This document shows, piece by piece, positions 28,611-37,522 of a stretch of DNA of 64,000 bases (its first letter is position 1; every line of letters begins with the position of its first letter). The notes below the pieces were generated by a model. It made no database searches. It worked only from the letters and a program-made list of their open reading frames with translations, and was not told the origin of the DNA. Source of the DNA: Pelagibacteraceae bacterium (GTDB taxonomy: Bacteria > Pseudomonadota > Alphaproteobacteria > HIMB59 > GCA-002718135); assembly GCA_002718135.1 (NCBI GenBank), contig PBDN01000003.1, positions 20,304 to 84,303 on the forward strand, in the 5' to 3' direction. Both the position numbers and the translations under genes were made by a program.

Positions 28611-29021
28611 ATGTTTGAAGAAATAAAAAATATTAAAACAAGTAAGAAAGACATAAAAAGTTTTGGAATTACAATGGGCCTAATTCTATCGTTATTATCA
28701 TTAATGTTGTTTTATTATAATCATCTTTTATATCAAAATATTTTAATCATAGCTGCAGTATTTTTAGGGTTGGGTATTTTATTCCCCGTAATACTAAAAC
28801 CTTTATATATTGGTTGGATGATTTTTGCTGTCATTCTTGGTTGGATTATGACAAGAGTAATTTTAAGTATTGTGTTCTATCTAATTATGACTCCCATTGG
28901 TTTAATTGTGAAATTACTAGGTAAAGACTTTTTAGCATTAAAAATATCAGATTCTAAAACCTATTGGAATAATCGGGACAACTACACTGAGAAAAATCAA
29001 AATTATGAAAAACAATTTTAA
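28611..29021 (+). CDS. SxtJ-like membrane protein
   Basis: This 136-residue protein has three hydrophobic stretches in the middle (about residues 20-38, 44-63 and 68-105), flanked by charged ends. It begins 2 bases after the carbamoyltransferase stop, so the two are surely co-transcribed. SxtJ-type proteins of this size accompany SxtI-type carbamoyltransferases in many polysaccharide and secondary-metabolite loci, but their biochemical role is unknown. A membrane tether or substrate presenter for the cytoplasmic enzyme is a reasonable guess. Confidence 0.8.
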   Translation: MFEEIKNIKTSKKDIKSFGITMGLILSLLSLMLFYYNHLLYQNILIIAAVFLGLGILFPVILKPLYIGWMIFAVILGWIMTRVILSIVFYLIMTPIGLIVKLLGKDFLALKISDSKTYWNNRDNYTEKNQNYEKQF

Positions 29022-29066
29022 AATTTTTAGTCAAGATACATAGTAATCTAAAGGAGCGAAATAAAT

Positions 29067-29225
29067 ATGTCAAAATTTTCAATTTTAGTTGAATTCTGGG
29101 AATTTCTTAGAATAAGAAAAAAGTGGTGGTTAGCTCCGATAGTATTTTTCTTACTTTTTTTTGGAACATTAATAGTATTAACGGAAGGAACTGCGATCGC
29201 ACCATTTATATATGCTTTATTTTAA
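29067..29225 (+). CDS. DUF5989 family small membrane protein
   Basis: This 52-residue frame has an AAGGAG ribosome-binding site 10 bases before its ATG. It contains RIRKKWWLAPIVFFLLFFG, a basic patch leading into a single transmembrane helix, and ends in TEGTAIAPFIYALF. That pattern matches the DUF5989 proteins that follow SxtI/SxtJ pairs. It is too short for many gene callers. Its consistent place behind the carbamoyltransferase suggests a small partner of that membrane module; function is unknown. Confidence 0.8.
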   Translation: MSKFSILVEFWEFLRIRKKWWLAPIVFFLLFFGTLIVLTEGTAIAPFIYALF

Positions 29226-29546
29226 CTAATAGGATTTAATCTCTGAGGATTTTATTTAGTGATGTAGACATTATATGTATTGTGCTGATAATGATTTTAA
29301 TAAATATGTTTATAAATTATCAGAATTCAGTGACCGAATCTCTAAGATTTATTAATTCAATTAATTGAAAAATGAAGATTCAAGAAGTTGATAAAAAAGA
29401 ATATAAATTATCATTGATTAACCGATTTACATTCTTTTTTAAATGTTGAATTTTGGGATATGACTATTTAAGGTTTGGATCAAAGTTCTTCAAAATTGTT
29501 CATATGAATATTATAAAGTAGTTAACAGATCTAGGTTATTTTGATT
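29226..29546. other. Intergenic region, possible gene remnant
   Basis: These 321 bases lie between the DUF5989 gene and the ABC transporter. An ATG at 29372 opens a 25-codon frame that stops at TGA (29447), after which the same frame continues to TAG at 29519. The first part (MKIQEVDKKEYKLS) looks protein-like and may be the decayed start of an acyltransferase-type gene. I see no strong terminator or repeat here. The promoter for the transporter should lie in the right half. Confidence 0.35.
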
Positions 29547-31307
29547 ATGTTAAAAAAGTTACTAAAAGAAATTATAAGCTCCTACCCGTTACAATTTATA
29601 GGCCTAATTCTTATAGTCTCCACGCAAGCAATTTTTAATACACTCTCTGTAATCGCGGTTGCACCAATTACGGATTTTTTAACAGAAAGTTCAAGTTCAG
29701 AATTAAATCCTGTGACCAAATATCTATTTAAGATATTTCCATCATTAGGATTAGATTTTAATTTATTAACAGCATTTATATTTTTTGGCTTATTCAATAT
29801 TTTGAATGGAATTTCAAAAATTATTCTAGAGTATAATCTGCAGAGAATTAAGTATGATGTGCTCATCCATCTTTTGAGCGATGTATTAAATAAGATTTTT
29901 CGAGCGAGATTTTTATTCTTTAGTCAAGGTGAGATGGGGACAATCCTTAATTCCCTTAATGCAGAAGTACATAGGATTGGAGAAAACTTTGTAAATATAG
30001 CGAGATTCATTGCAAATCTAGTTCAGGCTAGTATTTTTATTTTTGTACCATTTTTTATTGATCCAAGACTTTCAAGTATTTTCGTGATTGTTACAGCGGT
30101 CTTAAGTTTGCCGTTATGGTTTTTAAATAAAATTTCCAATAGTCTTGGTTTAAAGAATCTTGAAAAAAGTAATAAATCTGCTGGAGTATTGCTTGAGCTA
30201 CTAAATTCTTCAAAAATAATAGTAGCAAATGCACGAAGAAAAAGTTCAATTGAACTATATAGAAAGGTATTAATAGATCATGCCAAGGTTGGCAAAAAAT
30301 TTAAAACTTTATTAGTAGGTGCGCCTGAATTATATGGACCTATTGGTATAATATCTGCTCTCATAGCAGTTTATGTAGGATACTTAGATGGGGTTTCTTT
30401 AACTAAAATATCCATAATTTTATTTTCTTTTACCCGTTTAATACCAGTAATTGGATTAATTATTGGAAATAAAACAAGTATCTCAATATTCTTACCTTCA
30501 TATAAACAAATAAATGATTTGAGAGAAAAAGCTGAAAAAATTAAAGAAAAATCAGGTGATATTATTTTTAATGGATTGAAAGATGAGATTTTATTTGAAA
30601 ATATTTCTTTTAAATATCCTGAGAGGGATTATGCTCTGAAAAATATTAATATTAAACTTGAAAAAGGAAAAATGACTGCAATAGTTGGTGGCTCAGGTTC
30701 AGGAAAAACAACAATAATTGACCTGTTATTAGGCTTATATGAACAAGAAAATGGTACAATAAATATTGATGGTCATAATATGCAGATTTATAATCTAGAA
30801 TCTTTTCGAAATAAGATTGGTTACGTTCCCCAAGATAGTCAACTTTTCAAATCTTCAATTTATGAAAATTTTATTTGGTCTAACCCTGATGCAAGTATGA
30901 ACGATATTAATCGTGTTTGTAAAATGGCGAACATAGATAAATTTATTGAAAATTTACCAGAAAAATTAGAAACCCAATTAGGGGATGGAGGTGTGCGTTT
31001 ATCTGGCGGTCAGCGTCAAAGAATCTCTTTGGCAAGAGCACTAATTAGGAACCCAGATATTCTCATTCTTGATGAGGCTACTAGTTCATTAGATACTAGG
31101 TCTGAGAAATTGATTCAAAATTCTATTGAAAAATTATCTGGTAAAATTACAATAATTTGTATATCGCATAGATTATCAACAATTAAAAATGCCGACTATG
31201 TTTATGTGCTCAATGAAGGCAAAATATCTGAAGAGGGTAGTTATGATGTATTGATAAAAATGCCTGATGGTATCTTCACAAAAATGATAAAAGATCAAAA
31301 CTTATAG
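29547..31307 (+). CDS. ABC transporter, PglK/MsbA-type lipid-linked glycan flippase
   Basis: This 586-residue half-transporter has an N-terminal six-helix exporter domain (about residues 15-310) fused to an ATPase domain. Walker A is GGSGSGKTT near residue 382, the signature is LSGGQRQRIS near 484, Walker B is ILILDEATSSLD, and the switch His is in ISHRLSTI. Homodimers of this type flip lipid-linked sugars (PglK, MsbA). No Wzx-type flippase is seen in the window, so this is the likely flippase for the repeat unit. I used ATG 29547; TTG 29541 is the alternative. Its own upstream gap suggests a new transcription unit. Confidence 0.9.
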   Translation: MLKKLLKEIISSYPLQFIGLILIVSTQAIFNTLSVIAVAPITDFLTESSSSELNPVTKYLFKIFPSLGLDFNLLTAFIFFGLFNILNGISKIILEYNLQRIKYDVLIHLLSDVLNKIFRARFLFFSQGEMGTILNSLNAEVHRIGENFVNIARFIANLVQASIFIFVPFFIDPRLSSIFVIVTAVLSLPLWFLNKISNSLGLKNLEKSNKSAGVLLELLNSSKIIVANARRKSSIELYRKVLIDHAKVGKKFKTLLVGAPELYGPIGIISALIAVYVGYLDGVSLTKISIILFSFTRLIPVIGLIIGNKTSISIFLPSYKQINDLREKAEKIKEKSGDIIFNGLKDEILFENISFKYPERDYALKNINIKLEKGKMTAIVGGSGSGKTTIIDLLLGLYEQENGTINIDGHNMQIYNLESFRNKIGYVPQDSQLFKSSIYENFIWSNPDASMNDINRVCKMANIDKFIENLPEKLETQLGDGGVRLSGGQRQRISLARALIRNPDILILDEATSSLDTRSEKLIQNSIEKLSGKITIICISHRLSTIKNADYVYVLNEGKISEEGSYDVLIKMPDGIFTKMIKDQNL

Positions 31308-31411
31308 AAAATCAGTTTTTTTATATTTTTTAATTCTGAAAAAATTAATCCTCAATTAGTGAATAATTTTTTTACAATTAATTTGAAAACTCTTTTATAA
31401 GTTATAAAACA

Positions 31412-32569
31412 ATGAAAATACTATATATAGACTTTATTACTGGATTAGGTGGTTCACAGATAAGCTTGTATTTAATTGCGAAATATTTAAAAGATACCAA
31501 TAAAAATAATTTTGTAATTGTGCTTCCTGGAAAGGGCGAATTTTATAATAAATTAAAGAAAGACAATATCAATGTTGAAATATTGAATGCAATTAATTGG
31601 CGACTTTGGGTAAAAGATTGGAAAGGCTATGTTCTAGGAATAATCAGCTTCTTACCAAGGTTTCTAATTAATTTATTTAGGTGGATTAGATATTACAGAG
31701 AGTTTCGGCCAGATATTATTCATATAAATATAAATCGGTTAATTGAACCATTAATATCAGCTAAAATATTAAATATACCAGTGGTAATTCATTTTCGTGA
31801 TATTCTGGATACTATGGATTATAAATTCATATTTGGGGAAAAATTGTTTTTTCAAATAATCAATTTTGCTGATAGTGTAATCGCAAATTCAAGTACATGT
31901 AAGGATCACATTGCACCATTTATAAAAAAACCAATATTTACAATTGTAAATGCAATTGATATAGAGTGTTATAATAAAACCAGTATAAATAAAAATGATA
32001 GTCTCAGGAAAAATAGTAAAATTAAAATAATTAACGTTGGTGGAATACAGAGATTGAAAAACCAAAAAGATTTTGTTGAGATTGCTGTAAAATTATTGAA
32101 AGAAATAAAAAATATTGAATTTTATATTGTTGGAGCTGTTATAGACAATAATTATTATAATCTCATAAAAAATTTAATTAGTAAGTCTGGTTATTCTGAT
32201 CATTTCATTCTTACTGGTCACATAGATGATATGGCAAGCATGCTATCTAAGATGGATATTTTAGTGCATAATAATGTAATTGAATCATTTGGTCGGGTAT
32301 ACATTGAGGCAATGGGTGCTGGAGTACCTGTTGTCACATATTCATCAGGACCTGCTAGAGATATACTCTCAAATGGTGAAGCAGGTATTTTAGTAGCAGA
32401 AAACAATCAAGAGGAAATGGTTTTTGAATTAACAGAATTGATTAATTCTAATTTGAAAAGAAAAAACCTTGGTGAATTTGGAAGAAAAAAAGTAAATCAA
32501 GAATATGGTATCGAGTTGCAATTAAGAAAAATAATTGAAGTATATAATTTGATTATTAATAAAAACTAG
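31412..32569 (+). CDS. GT4 family glycosyltransferase
   Basis: This 385-residue protein has the GT-B fold. The N-terminal donor-side loop is GLGGSQISLYL near residue 10, and a family-4 C-terminal domain has NVGGIQRLKNQ near residue 207 and the E-x7-E motif in ESFGRVYIEAMGAGVP near residue 290. It would be a retaining cytoplasmic transferase building the glycan repeat; donor and acceptor cannot be read from sequence. A hydrophobic stretch near residues 70-95 may help it bind the membrane. It stands alone between two gaps, in the same direction as its neighbours. Confidence 0.88.
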   Translation: MKILYIDFITGLGGSQISLYLIAKYLKDTNKNNFVIVLPGKGEFYNKLKKDNINVEILNAINWRLWVKDWKGYVLGIISFLPRFLINLFRWIRYYREFRPDIIHININRLIEPLISAKILNIPVVIHFRDILDTMDYKFIFGEKLFFQIINFADSVIANSSTCKDHIAPFIKKPIFTIVNAIDIECYNKTSINKNDSLRKNSKIKIINVGGIQRLKNQKDFVEIAVKLLKEIKNIEFYIVGAVIDNNYYNLIKNLISKSGYSDHFILTGHIDDMASMLSKMDILVHNNVIESFGRVYIEAMGAGVPVVTYSSGPARDILSNGEAGILVAENNQEEMVFELTELINSNLKRKNLGEFGRKKVNQEYGIELQLRKIIEVYNLIINKN

Positions 32570-32793
32570 TACAGATTGTATAAAATAGATTCTGAAAATT
32601 TTTCCTTTTAACATATGTTAATCAATTTCATTGCTTTTAACTTTAAATACGTAAAATTCTTTAAAAAGTTTGGGATCAGTTTTTATGAGAGTATGCCCAA
32701 AAAAATTTTGAGATTAAATTATAAAAATGATTATTTTCACAAAATCAGATAGAAAAAATAAAAAAAATATTACAATTCAATTTTAGGAGAAAT

Positions 32794-33555
32794 ATGAACA
32801 AAAGAATTACAGTAATACTACCTGCTGCAGGCAAAGGTTCGAGGCTATTATTACCATATCCAAAAGAATTGATGAAGATAAACGAGTCTCATAGTCTAAT
32901 TGATTATACTTTTGACTTATTTAAAAAAAAATGTAAAGCTCAATTTGTTGTAGTAATTAATGAGAAAAAACTTTCATTGATTGAATATTTATCTAAGTAT
33001 AAAAATATTTTTAATATTAGTTTTGTTTTCCAAAAAGATCGCTATAAAGAAATTACTGGCGCAATTAAAAGTGCAGAAAATTTATTTTCTGACTATAATC
33101 TTGTCTTGCTACCAGATACTATAGTACAACTTTACAGGAGAAAGTATTTATCTCTTGATGAAGTGGTCAATAGAACAAAAAAAACAGGGTTTTCATTTTT
33201 ATATAAAAAAGAGAATAGTATAATCAAATTAAAACAAATGGGCTGCTTAAAAATTATTGATAATAAATGTGAAAATTATGAAGATAAACCTACCACTAAA
33301 ATCAATGATTTTAATGCATTTTGGGCAGGTTTTGCTTTTGATAAAAATAAATATTACGAATCTATTAAGATTATTGAATCTAGTACCTTAAGGAAAAAAC
33401 TTAATTATAACCAATTTAAACAATCCCCATTACATATGTCTGAAGGTATCGAAATAAAAAACCAATTGGATCTGGGTACTTGGAATAATATAAGAAAAAG
33501 ATTACTGAAAGATTATCTAATTAACCATGGCATCGAGTCCAGCATCATAAAGTGA
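32794..33555 (+). CDS. Sugar-phosphate nucleotidyltransferase
   Basis: This 253-residue protein starts with ILPAAGKGSRL and PKEL, the nucleotide- and pyrophosphate-binding signature of RmlA/GlmU-type nucleotidyltransferases, and has LLPDTIV near residue 108 as a metal-site equivalent. The enzyme couples an NTP with a sugar-1-phosphate to give an NDP-sugar; the base and sugar are unknown. At 253 residues it is a little shorter than RmlA (about 290). A strong AGGAGA site precedes the ATG. It is 18 bases before the HAD-NUDIX gene, suggesting a joint role in nucleotide-sugar handling. Confidence 0.8.
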   Translation: MNKRITVILPAAGKGSRLLLPYPKELMKINESHSLIDYTFDLFKKKCKAQFVVVINEKKLSLIEYLSKYKNIFNISFVFQKDRYKEITGAIKSAENLFSDYNLVLLPDTIVQLYRRKYLSLDEVVNRTKKTGFSFLYKKENSIIKLKQMGCLKIIDNKCENYEDKPTTKINDFNAFWAGFAFDKNKYYESIKIIESSTLRKKLNYNQFKQSPLHMSEGIEIKNQLDLGTWNNIRKRLLKDYLINHGIESSIIK

Positions 33556-33573
33556 TTTAGATAACAAAGAATT

Positions 33574-34611
33574 TTGAAAAATATTGCAATAATTGATATC
33601 GACGGTTGTCTAAATGATTATCCGAATACACTAGTTTTATGGATTAATCATCATGCGGGTACGACTTATGAAAGTCTTGACGATATAATCAACGTATCTA
33701 AAAAGGAATTTGATAAATACAAAGATGAATATCGTTCATCTGGTATTCAAGAAAATTTCAAGCTGAAAAGCGATGTAAAAAAATCAATCAAAAAATTAAA
33801 AGAAAATGGGTATTGTATTACTATCCTTACCGCACGGAATCATTATAAATATAATAATATCAGTAGGATGACTATTAATTGGCTATATAAGAATAATATG
33901 TACTTTGATCAAATCGTATTTGAAAGCGATAAACTTAAATATATATCGACGATTCATAATTATGTAGCTATTGTGATTGATGACGATAAAAAATTAATTC
34001 AGTCATTAAATGATAAATATCCAGATATAAAAAGCATACATTTTTCAAATTATGGTAGTTCCCCAACAGTACCTTTTTCTGCAAATAGCTGGGCTTATAT
34101 TTATGATAAAGTAATCTTAAAAATGCCCAAAACATTTCAAAATAATAATAAAAAAAATTTTATCACTATTCCTGATTCGGTTGTGATAATACCTTTTAGC
34201 GAAAATTCAATGGAAATCGGTATATTAAATCATTATCGAGAAACTATTAACGCTTTTATGTTTGAGTTCGTTGCAGGTAAAATTCAAGAGAAAGAGCAGA
34301 TTTTAGATGCTTGTCATCGCGAGTTAAAAGAAGAGTCTAATATTGATACTATTAATGATAATTTAATTTTTATAGGAATTATAAATCCATATCCAGGAAT
34401 ATCATCAGAAAGACATTTTGTTTTCATCGCTAAAGTTGATTCGTTTTCTGCTGAATTTGAAACGTATGATGATGAAGATAAAATTTATTTTTCAAAAATA
34501 TCTATAGACAAACTAAAATTTCTGATTGATACAAATTTAATTACTGATTCAAAAACTATATCCTCATTTAATCTCTTATCTGGATATATAGATAAAAGTA
34601 AAAAGTATTAA
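33574..34611 (+). CDS. HAD phosphatase-NUDIX hydrolase fusion
   Basis: Residues 1-160 form a HAD-type domain with the nucleophile pair Asp8 and Asp10 in IIDIDGCL, the second motif ILTAR near residue 87, and IDDDKK for motif four. Residues 195-330 form a NUDIX domain with a nearly complete Nudix box at 235-257 (GKIQEKE, then RELKEES); only the late glycine is replaced by Asn. The protein could hydrolyse a pyrophosphate and then a phosphate from a nucleotide or nucleotide sugar. The start is TTG at 33574, 18 bases after the nucleotidyltransferase and 5 bases before a glycosyltransferase. The exact substrate is unknown. Confidence 0.8.
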   Translation: MKNIAIIDIDGCLNDYPNTLVLWINHHAGTTYESLDDIINVSKKEFDKYKDEYRSSGIQENFKLKSDVKKSIKKLKENGYCITILTARNHYKYNNISRMTINWLYKNNMYFDQIVFESDKLKYISTIHNYVAIVIDDDKKLIQSLNDKYPDIKSIHFSNYGSSPTVPFSANSWAYIYDKVILKMPKTFQNNNKKNFITIPDSVVIIPFSENSMEIGILNHYRETINAFMFEFVAGKIQEKEQILDACHRELKEESNIDTINDNLIFIGIINPYPGISSERHFVFIAKVDSFSAEFETYDDEDKIYFSKISIDKLKFLIDTNLITDSKTISSFNLLSGYIDKSKKY

Positions 34612-34616
34612 GTAAT

Positions 34617-35573
34617 ATGTTAGGCCCTGAACTAAGCATATCCATTGTTAATACATCAAATTGGAAGTATTTGAGTCCGTGCTTGAATTCAATTTATGAT
34701 AATATTAGTGCAATGAATTTTGAAATTCTTGTTGTAGATAATCACTCAGATGATGGTAGTAAAAAAAAGATTAGAGAATCATTTCCAGATGTTATCTTGT
34801 CATGCAATGAAAGAAGGTTTGGTTTTGCTAAGAATAATAATATAAATCTAAAAAAAAGTAGCGGTGATTTCATATTATTATTGAATGATGATACCCTCCT
34901 TATTGATGATACTCTTGAGCTAGCAATTAATTTTATGAAAAAAAATACTGATGTAGGTATTTTGGGTTGTAGAATGATAGATCCAGATGGAAAAGTACAG
35001 AAAAGCTCAGCTAGAAGATTCGATACCCTTTTATCAACATTTATAGCAGAATCAGGTATTTCTAATATTTTTAGAAGTTATTCAACTTCAATTATTGAGC
35101 ATTCTGGAGAAAATATCATAAGTGAAATAGATTGCCCTCAAGAATCAGGAATGATTATAAGGCGTAAAACTCTAGAGGAAATTGGTTTATTGGACGAAAA
35201 GTTTTTTATGTTTGGAGAGGGATTAGATTGGTGCAGAAGAATTAAGAATAAGGATTGGAAAATTATATATTTCCCATTGTGTAAAATTATACATTTTGGT
35301 GGAGAAACAAATAGTAAGATAAATAAAAAAATGTACTTACAACATTATAAAAGTATGAATATTTATTTTAGCAAAATAAGTAGAGCGCAAGGTTTTTTGC
35401 ATAGAGTCCTAATTATTTTCATATATAGTTACAAGTATTTATTTAAAATAATAGAAAATTTTTTCAGAAAAATTATAGGAAAAGAAAAAAATGAAAAAAT
35501 CAGTTTATATAAAAGTATAATTGATTTGTTTTTATTCAGGTATGACGATCAAAATTACCCATTCCCAAGATGA
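34617..35573 (+). CDS. GT2 family glycosyltransferase, rhamnosyltransferase-like
   Basis: This 318-residue GT-A protein has VVDNHSDDGS near residue 39, RRFGFAKNNN near residue 64 and the metal site LLNDDT near residue 92. The acceptor-side motif FFMFGEGLDWCRRI follows near residue 200, as in WbbL-type rhamnosyltransferases. The C-terminal 60 residues are hydrophobic and basic, fitting peripheral membrane binding. It probably adds one sugar to the growing lipid-linked unit. It starts 5 bases after the HAD-NUDIX gene and ends 29 bases before the first amidotransferase. Confidence 0.88.
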   Translation: MLGPELSISIVNTSNWKYLSPCLNSIYDNISAMNFEILVVDNHSDDGSKKKIRESFPDVILSCNERRFGFAKNNNINLKKSSGDFILLLNDDTLLIDDTLELAINFMKKNTDVGILGCRMIDPDGKVQKSSARRFDTLLSTFIAESGISNIFRSYSTSIIEHSGENIISEIDCPQESGMIIRRKTLEEIGLLDEKFFMFGEGLDWCRRIKNKDWKIIYFPLCKIIHFGGETNSKINKKMYLQHYKSMNIYFSKISRAQGFLHRVLIIFIYSYKYLFKIIENFFRKIIGKEKNEKISLYKSIIDLFLFRYDDQNYPFPR

Positions 35574-35602
35574 ATGGATCCTTTTTGACCTAGGAGAAAA
35601 AA

Positions 35603-37471
35603 ATGTGTGGTATTTGCGGTATCATAAATAAAAATAGTAAAAAAGTCAGCCTGGAAAATGTCAAAATAATGGCGAAAATGCTACATCACAGAGGTCCAAA
35701 TGATGAGGGGTACTTTATTGATGATAATATAGGGCTAGGATTTAAAAGACTATCAATTATAGATATTGCCAATGGTGCTCAGCCAATGTTCAGCGATGAT
35801 AAATCAGTTACTGTAGTATTCAATGGTGAGATATATAATTATCAGACTCTTCGACATGAATTAAAGAAAAATGGGGTCATTTTTAAAACAAATAGTGATA
35901 CTGAAGTAGTTTTAAAATCTTATATTTATTATGGATTAGATTTTATAGAAAAATTGCGTGGTATGTTTGCCATTGCAATTTTAGATAAAAACATAAGAGA
36001 AATAATACTTGTAAGGGATCGCTTAGGTAAGAAACCCTTATTTTATCATAATTCAAATAAACGTTTTTCTTTTTCATCAGAAATGAAATCACTTTTAAAG
36101 CTGGATGATATTGATAGGGATATTTCACTAAAATCTTTGGATCAATTTGTAGCCTTTGGATATGTTCCAGGATCAGACACTATTGTTAATTCTATAAAAC
36201 GTGTTGAACCTGGGAACCTGCTTAGATATTCATATAAAAATGATGAATATGAAATTGTGAATTACTGGACACCAAAGCTAAATAAAAGAAATAAAATACC
36301 TAATCAAAGTTTAGATAAAATAATTGGAGCATCTGTAAAACTTAGAATGATAAGTGATGTTCCTTTAGGAGCTTTTTTAAGTGGTGGTATTGACTCTTCA
36401 ATAGTTGTTGCTTTAATGTCTAAATACAGTAACGTTCCTGTAAAAACTTTTACTGTAGGTTTTGAGGAGCAAGAATTCAATGAGCTTCCTTTATCTAGAA
36501 TAGTAGCAAAGAGGTATAGAACAGAGCATCATGAATATGTGTTAAAACCTGATATTAAAAGCATATTGCCGGATATTGTTTGGTATGCTGATGAGCCATT
36601 TGGTGATTCTTCGGCATTGCCTACTTATTTTCTTGCAAAAATGGCGGCTCAAGAAGTTACCGTGGCCTTGAATGGAGATGGTGCTGATGAGGTATTTGGC
36701 GGCTATGATAGGTATAAAGCTATTTTAAGAGTTTTGAAATATAAAAGTTCTCCAGCATTAGCCAGGATTTTTTTAAAAAATATTATAAAATATTTTCCCC
36801 AAAACAATTACTTTAATAGAATCAAAAAGATGGTTGCGTTTTCAGAAATGTCTCTTCAAAATCATTACATGGATAAAATGATGATAAAACGTCGCGATGC
36901 TCGATTGAAATTATATACGGATGATACAAAACATGTTATAAAAAAAAATAACGATAATTATCACAGTTTGTTTGAATTAGATCCAAATAATTTAAATAGT
37001 CCATTAGCGCGAATAATGATAAATGACCTATTGAATTATCTCCCAGGTGATTTACTTGTGAAAATGGATAGAATGTCTATGGCAAATAGTTTGGAGGTGC
37101 GGTCACCATTTTTAGATCATAATGTAGTAGAGGCAGCTTCCCATTTAGATGATAGTGAAAAATTATTGTGGTATGGTCCCAATAAAAGATTTTTAAGGAA
37201 AACATATGGTCAAATGATACCTAACGAAATTCTTAATAGGCCTAAAACTGGATTTGGGATTCCAGTATCAGAATGGTTAAGAGGACCCTTGTATACTATG
37301 TCAAATGATATTTTATTGAGCTCGATCGCTACAAATAGAGGTTATTTCAATACTAAAATGGTTAGTAAAATTCTAGATGAGCATAAATCTATAAAAAAGG
37401 ATCATAGTAACCTGATTTGGAGTCTAATGATGTTAGAGTTATGGTTTAAAAATTTTATAGATAATAAGTAA
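35603..37471 (+). CDS. asnB: Class-B asparagine-synthetase-like amidotransferase 1
   Basis: This 622-residue protein has a glutaminase domain that begins with the required Cys2 (MCGICG) and a synthetase domain with the ATP pyrophosphatase loop LSGGIDSS near residue 258. Both active sites look intact. True AsnB makes asparagine, but homologues in O-antigen loci (WbpS type) amidate the carboxyl of a uronic acid. With three copies in this locus, sugar amidation is likely for at least some; a housekeeping role cannot be excluded. It has a GGAGAA ribosome-binding site and is followed by the polymerase gene. Confidence 0.9.
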   Translation: MCGICGIINKNSKKVSLENVKIMAKMLHHRGPNDEGYFIDDNIGLGFKRLSIIDIANGAQPMFSDDKSVTVVFNGEIYNYQTLRHELKKNGVIFKTNSDTEVVLKSYIYYGLDFIEKLRGMFAIAILDKNIREIILVRDRLGKKPLFYHNSNKRFSFSSEMKSLLKLDDIDRDISLKSLDQFVAFGYVPGSDTIVNSIKRVEPGNLLRYSYKNDEYEIVNYWTPKLNKRNKIPNQSLDKIIGASVKLRMISDVPLGAFLSGGIDSSIVVALMSKYSNVPVKTFTVGFEEQEFNELPLSRIVAKRYRTEHHEYVLKPDIKSILPDIVWYADEPFGDSSALPTYFLAKMAAQEVTVALNGDGADEVFGGYDRYKAILRVLKYKSSPALARIFLKNIIKYFPQNNYFNRIKKMVAFSEMSLQNHYMDKMMIKRRDARLKLYTDDTKHVIKKNNDNYHSLFELDPNNLNSPLARIMINDLLNYLPGDLLVKMDRMSMANSLEVRSPFLDHNVVEAASHLDDSEKLLWYGPNKRFLRKTYGQMIPNEILNRPKTGFGIPVSEWLRGPLYTMSNDILLSSIATNRGYFNTKMVSKILDEHKSIKKDHSNLIWSLMMLELWFKNFIDNK

Positions 37472-37522
37472 AAATGTGTATATCTAGACAATATATATCA
37501 TACTACATTACTAAAATTTAGC

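Noticed and set aside
29372..29521. A short frame with an in-frame TGA preceded by Cys, which could be a selenoprotein given the nearby tRNA-Sec.
   Set aside because: Only 25 codons before TGA and 23 after, no redox-protein family match and no clear SECIS hairpin after the TGA; a decayed gene start is simpler.
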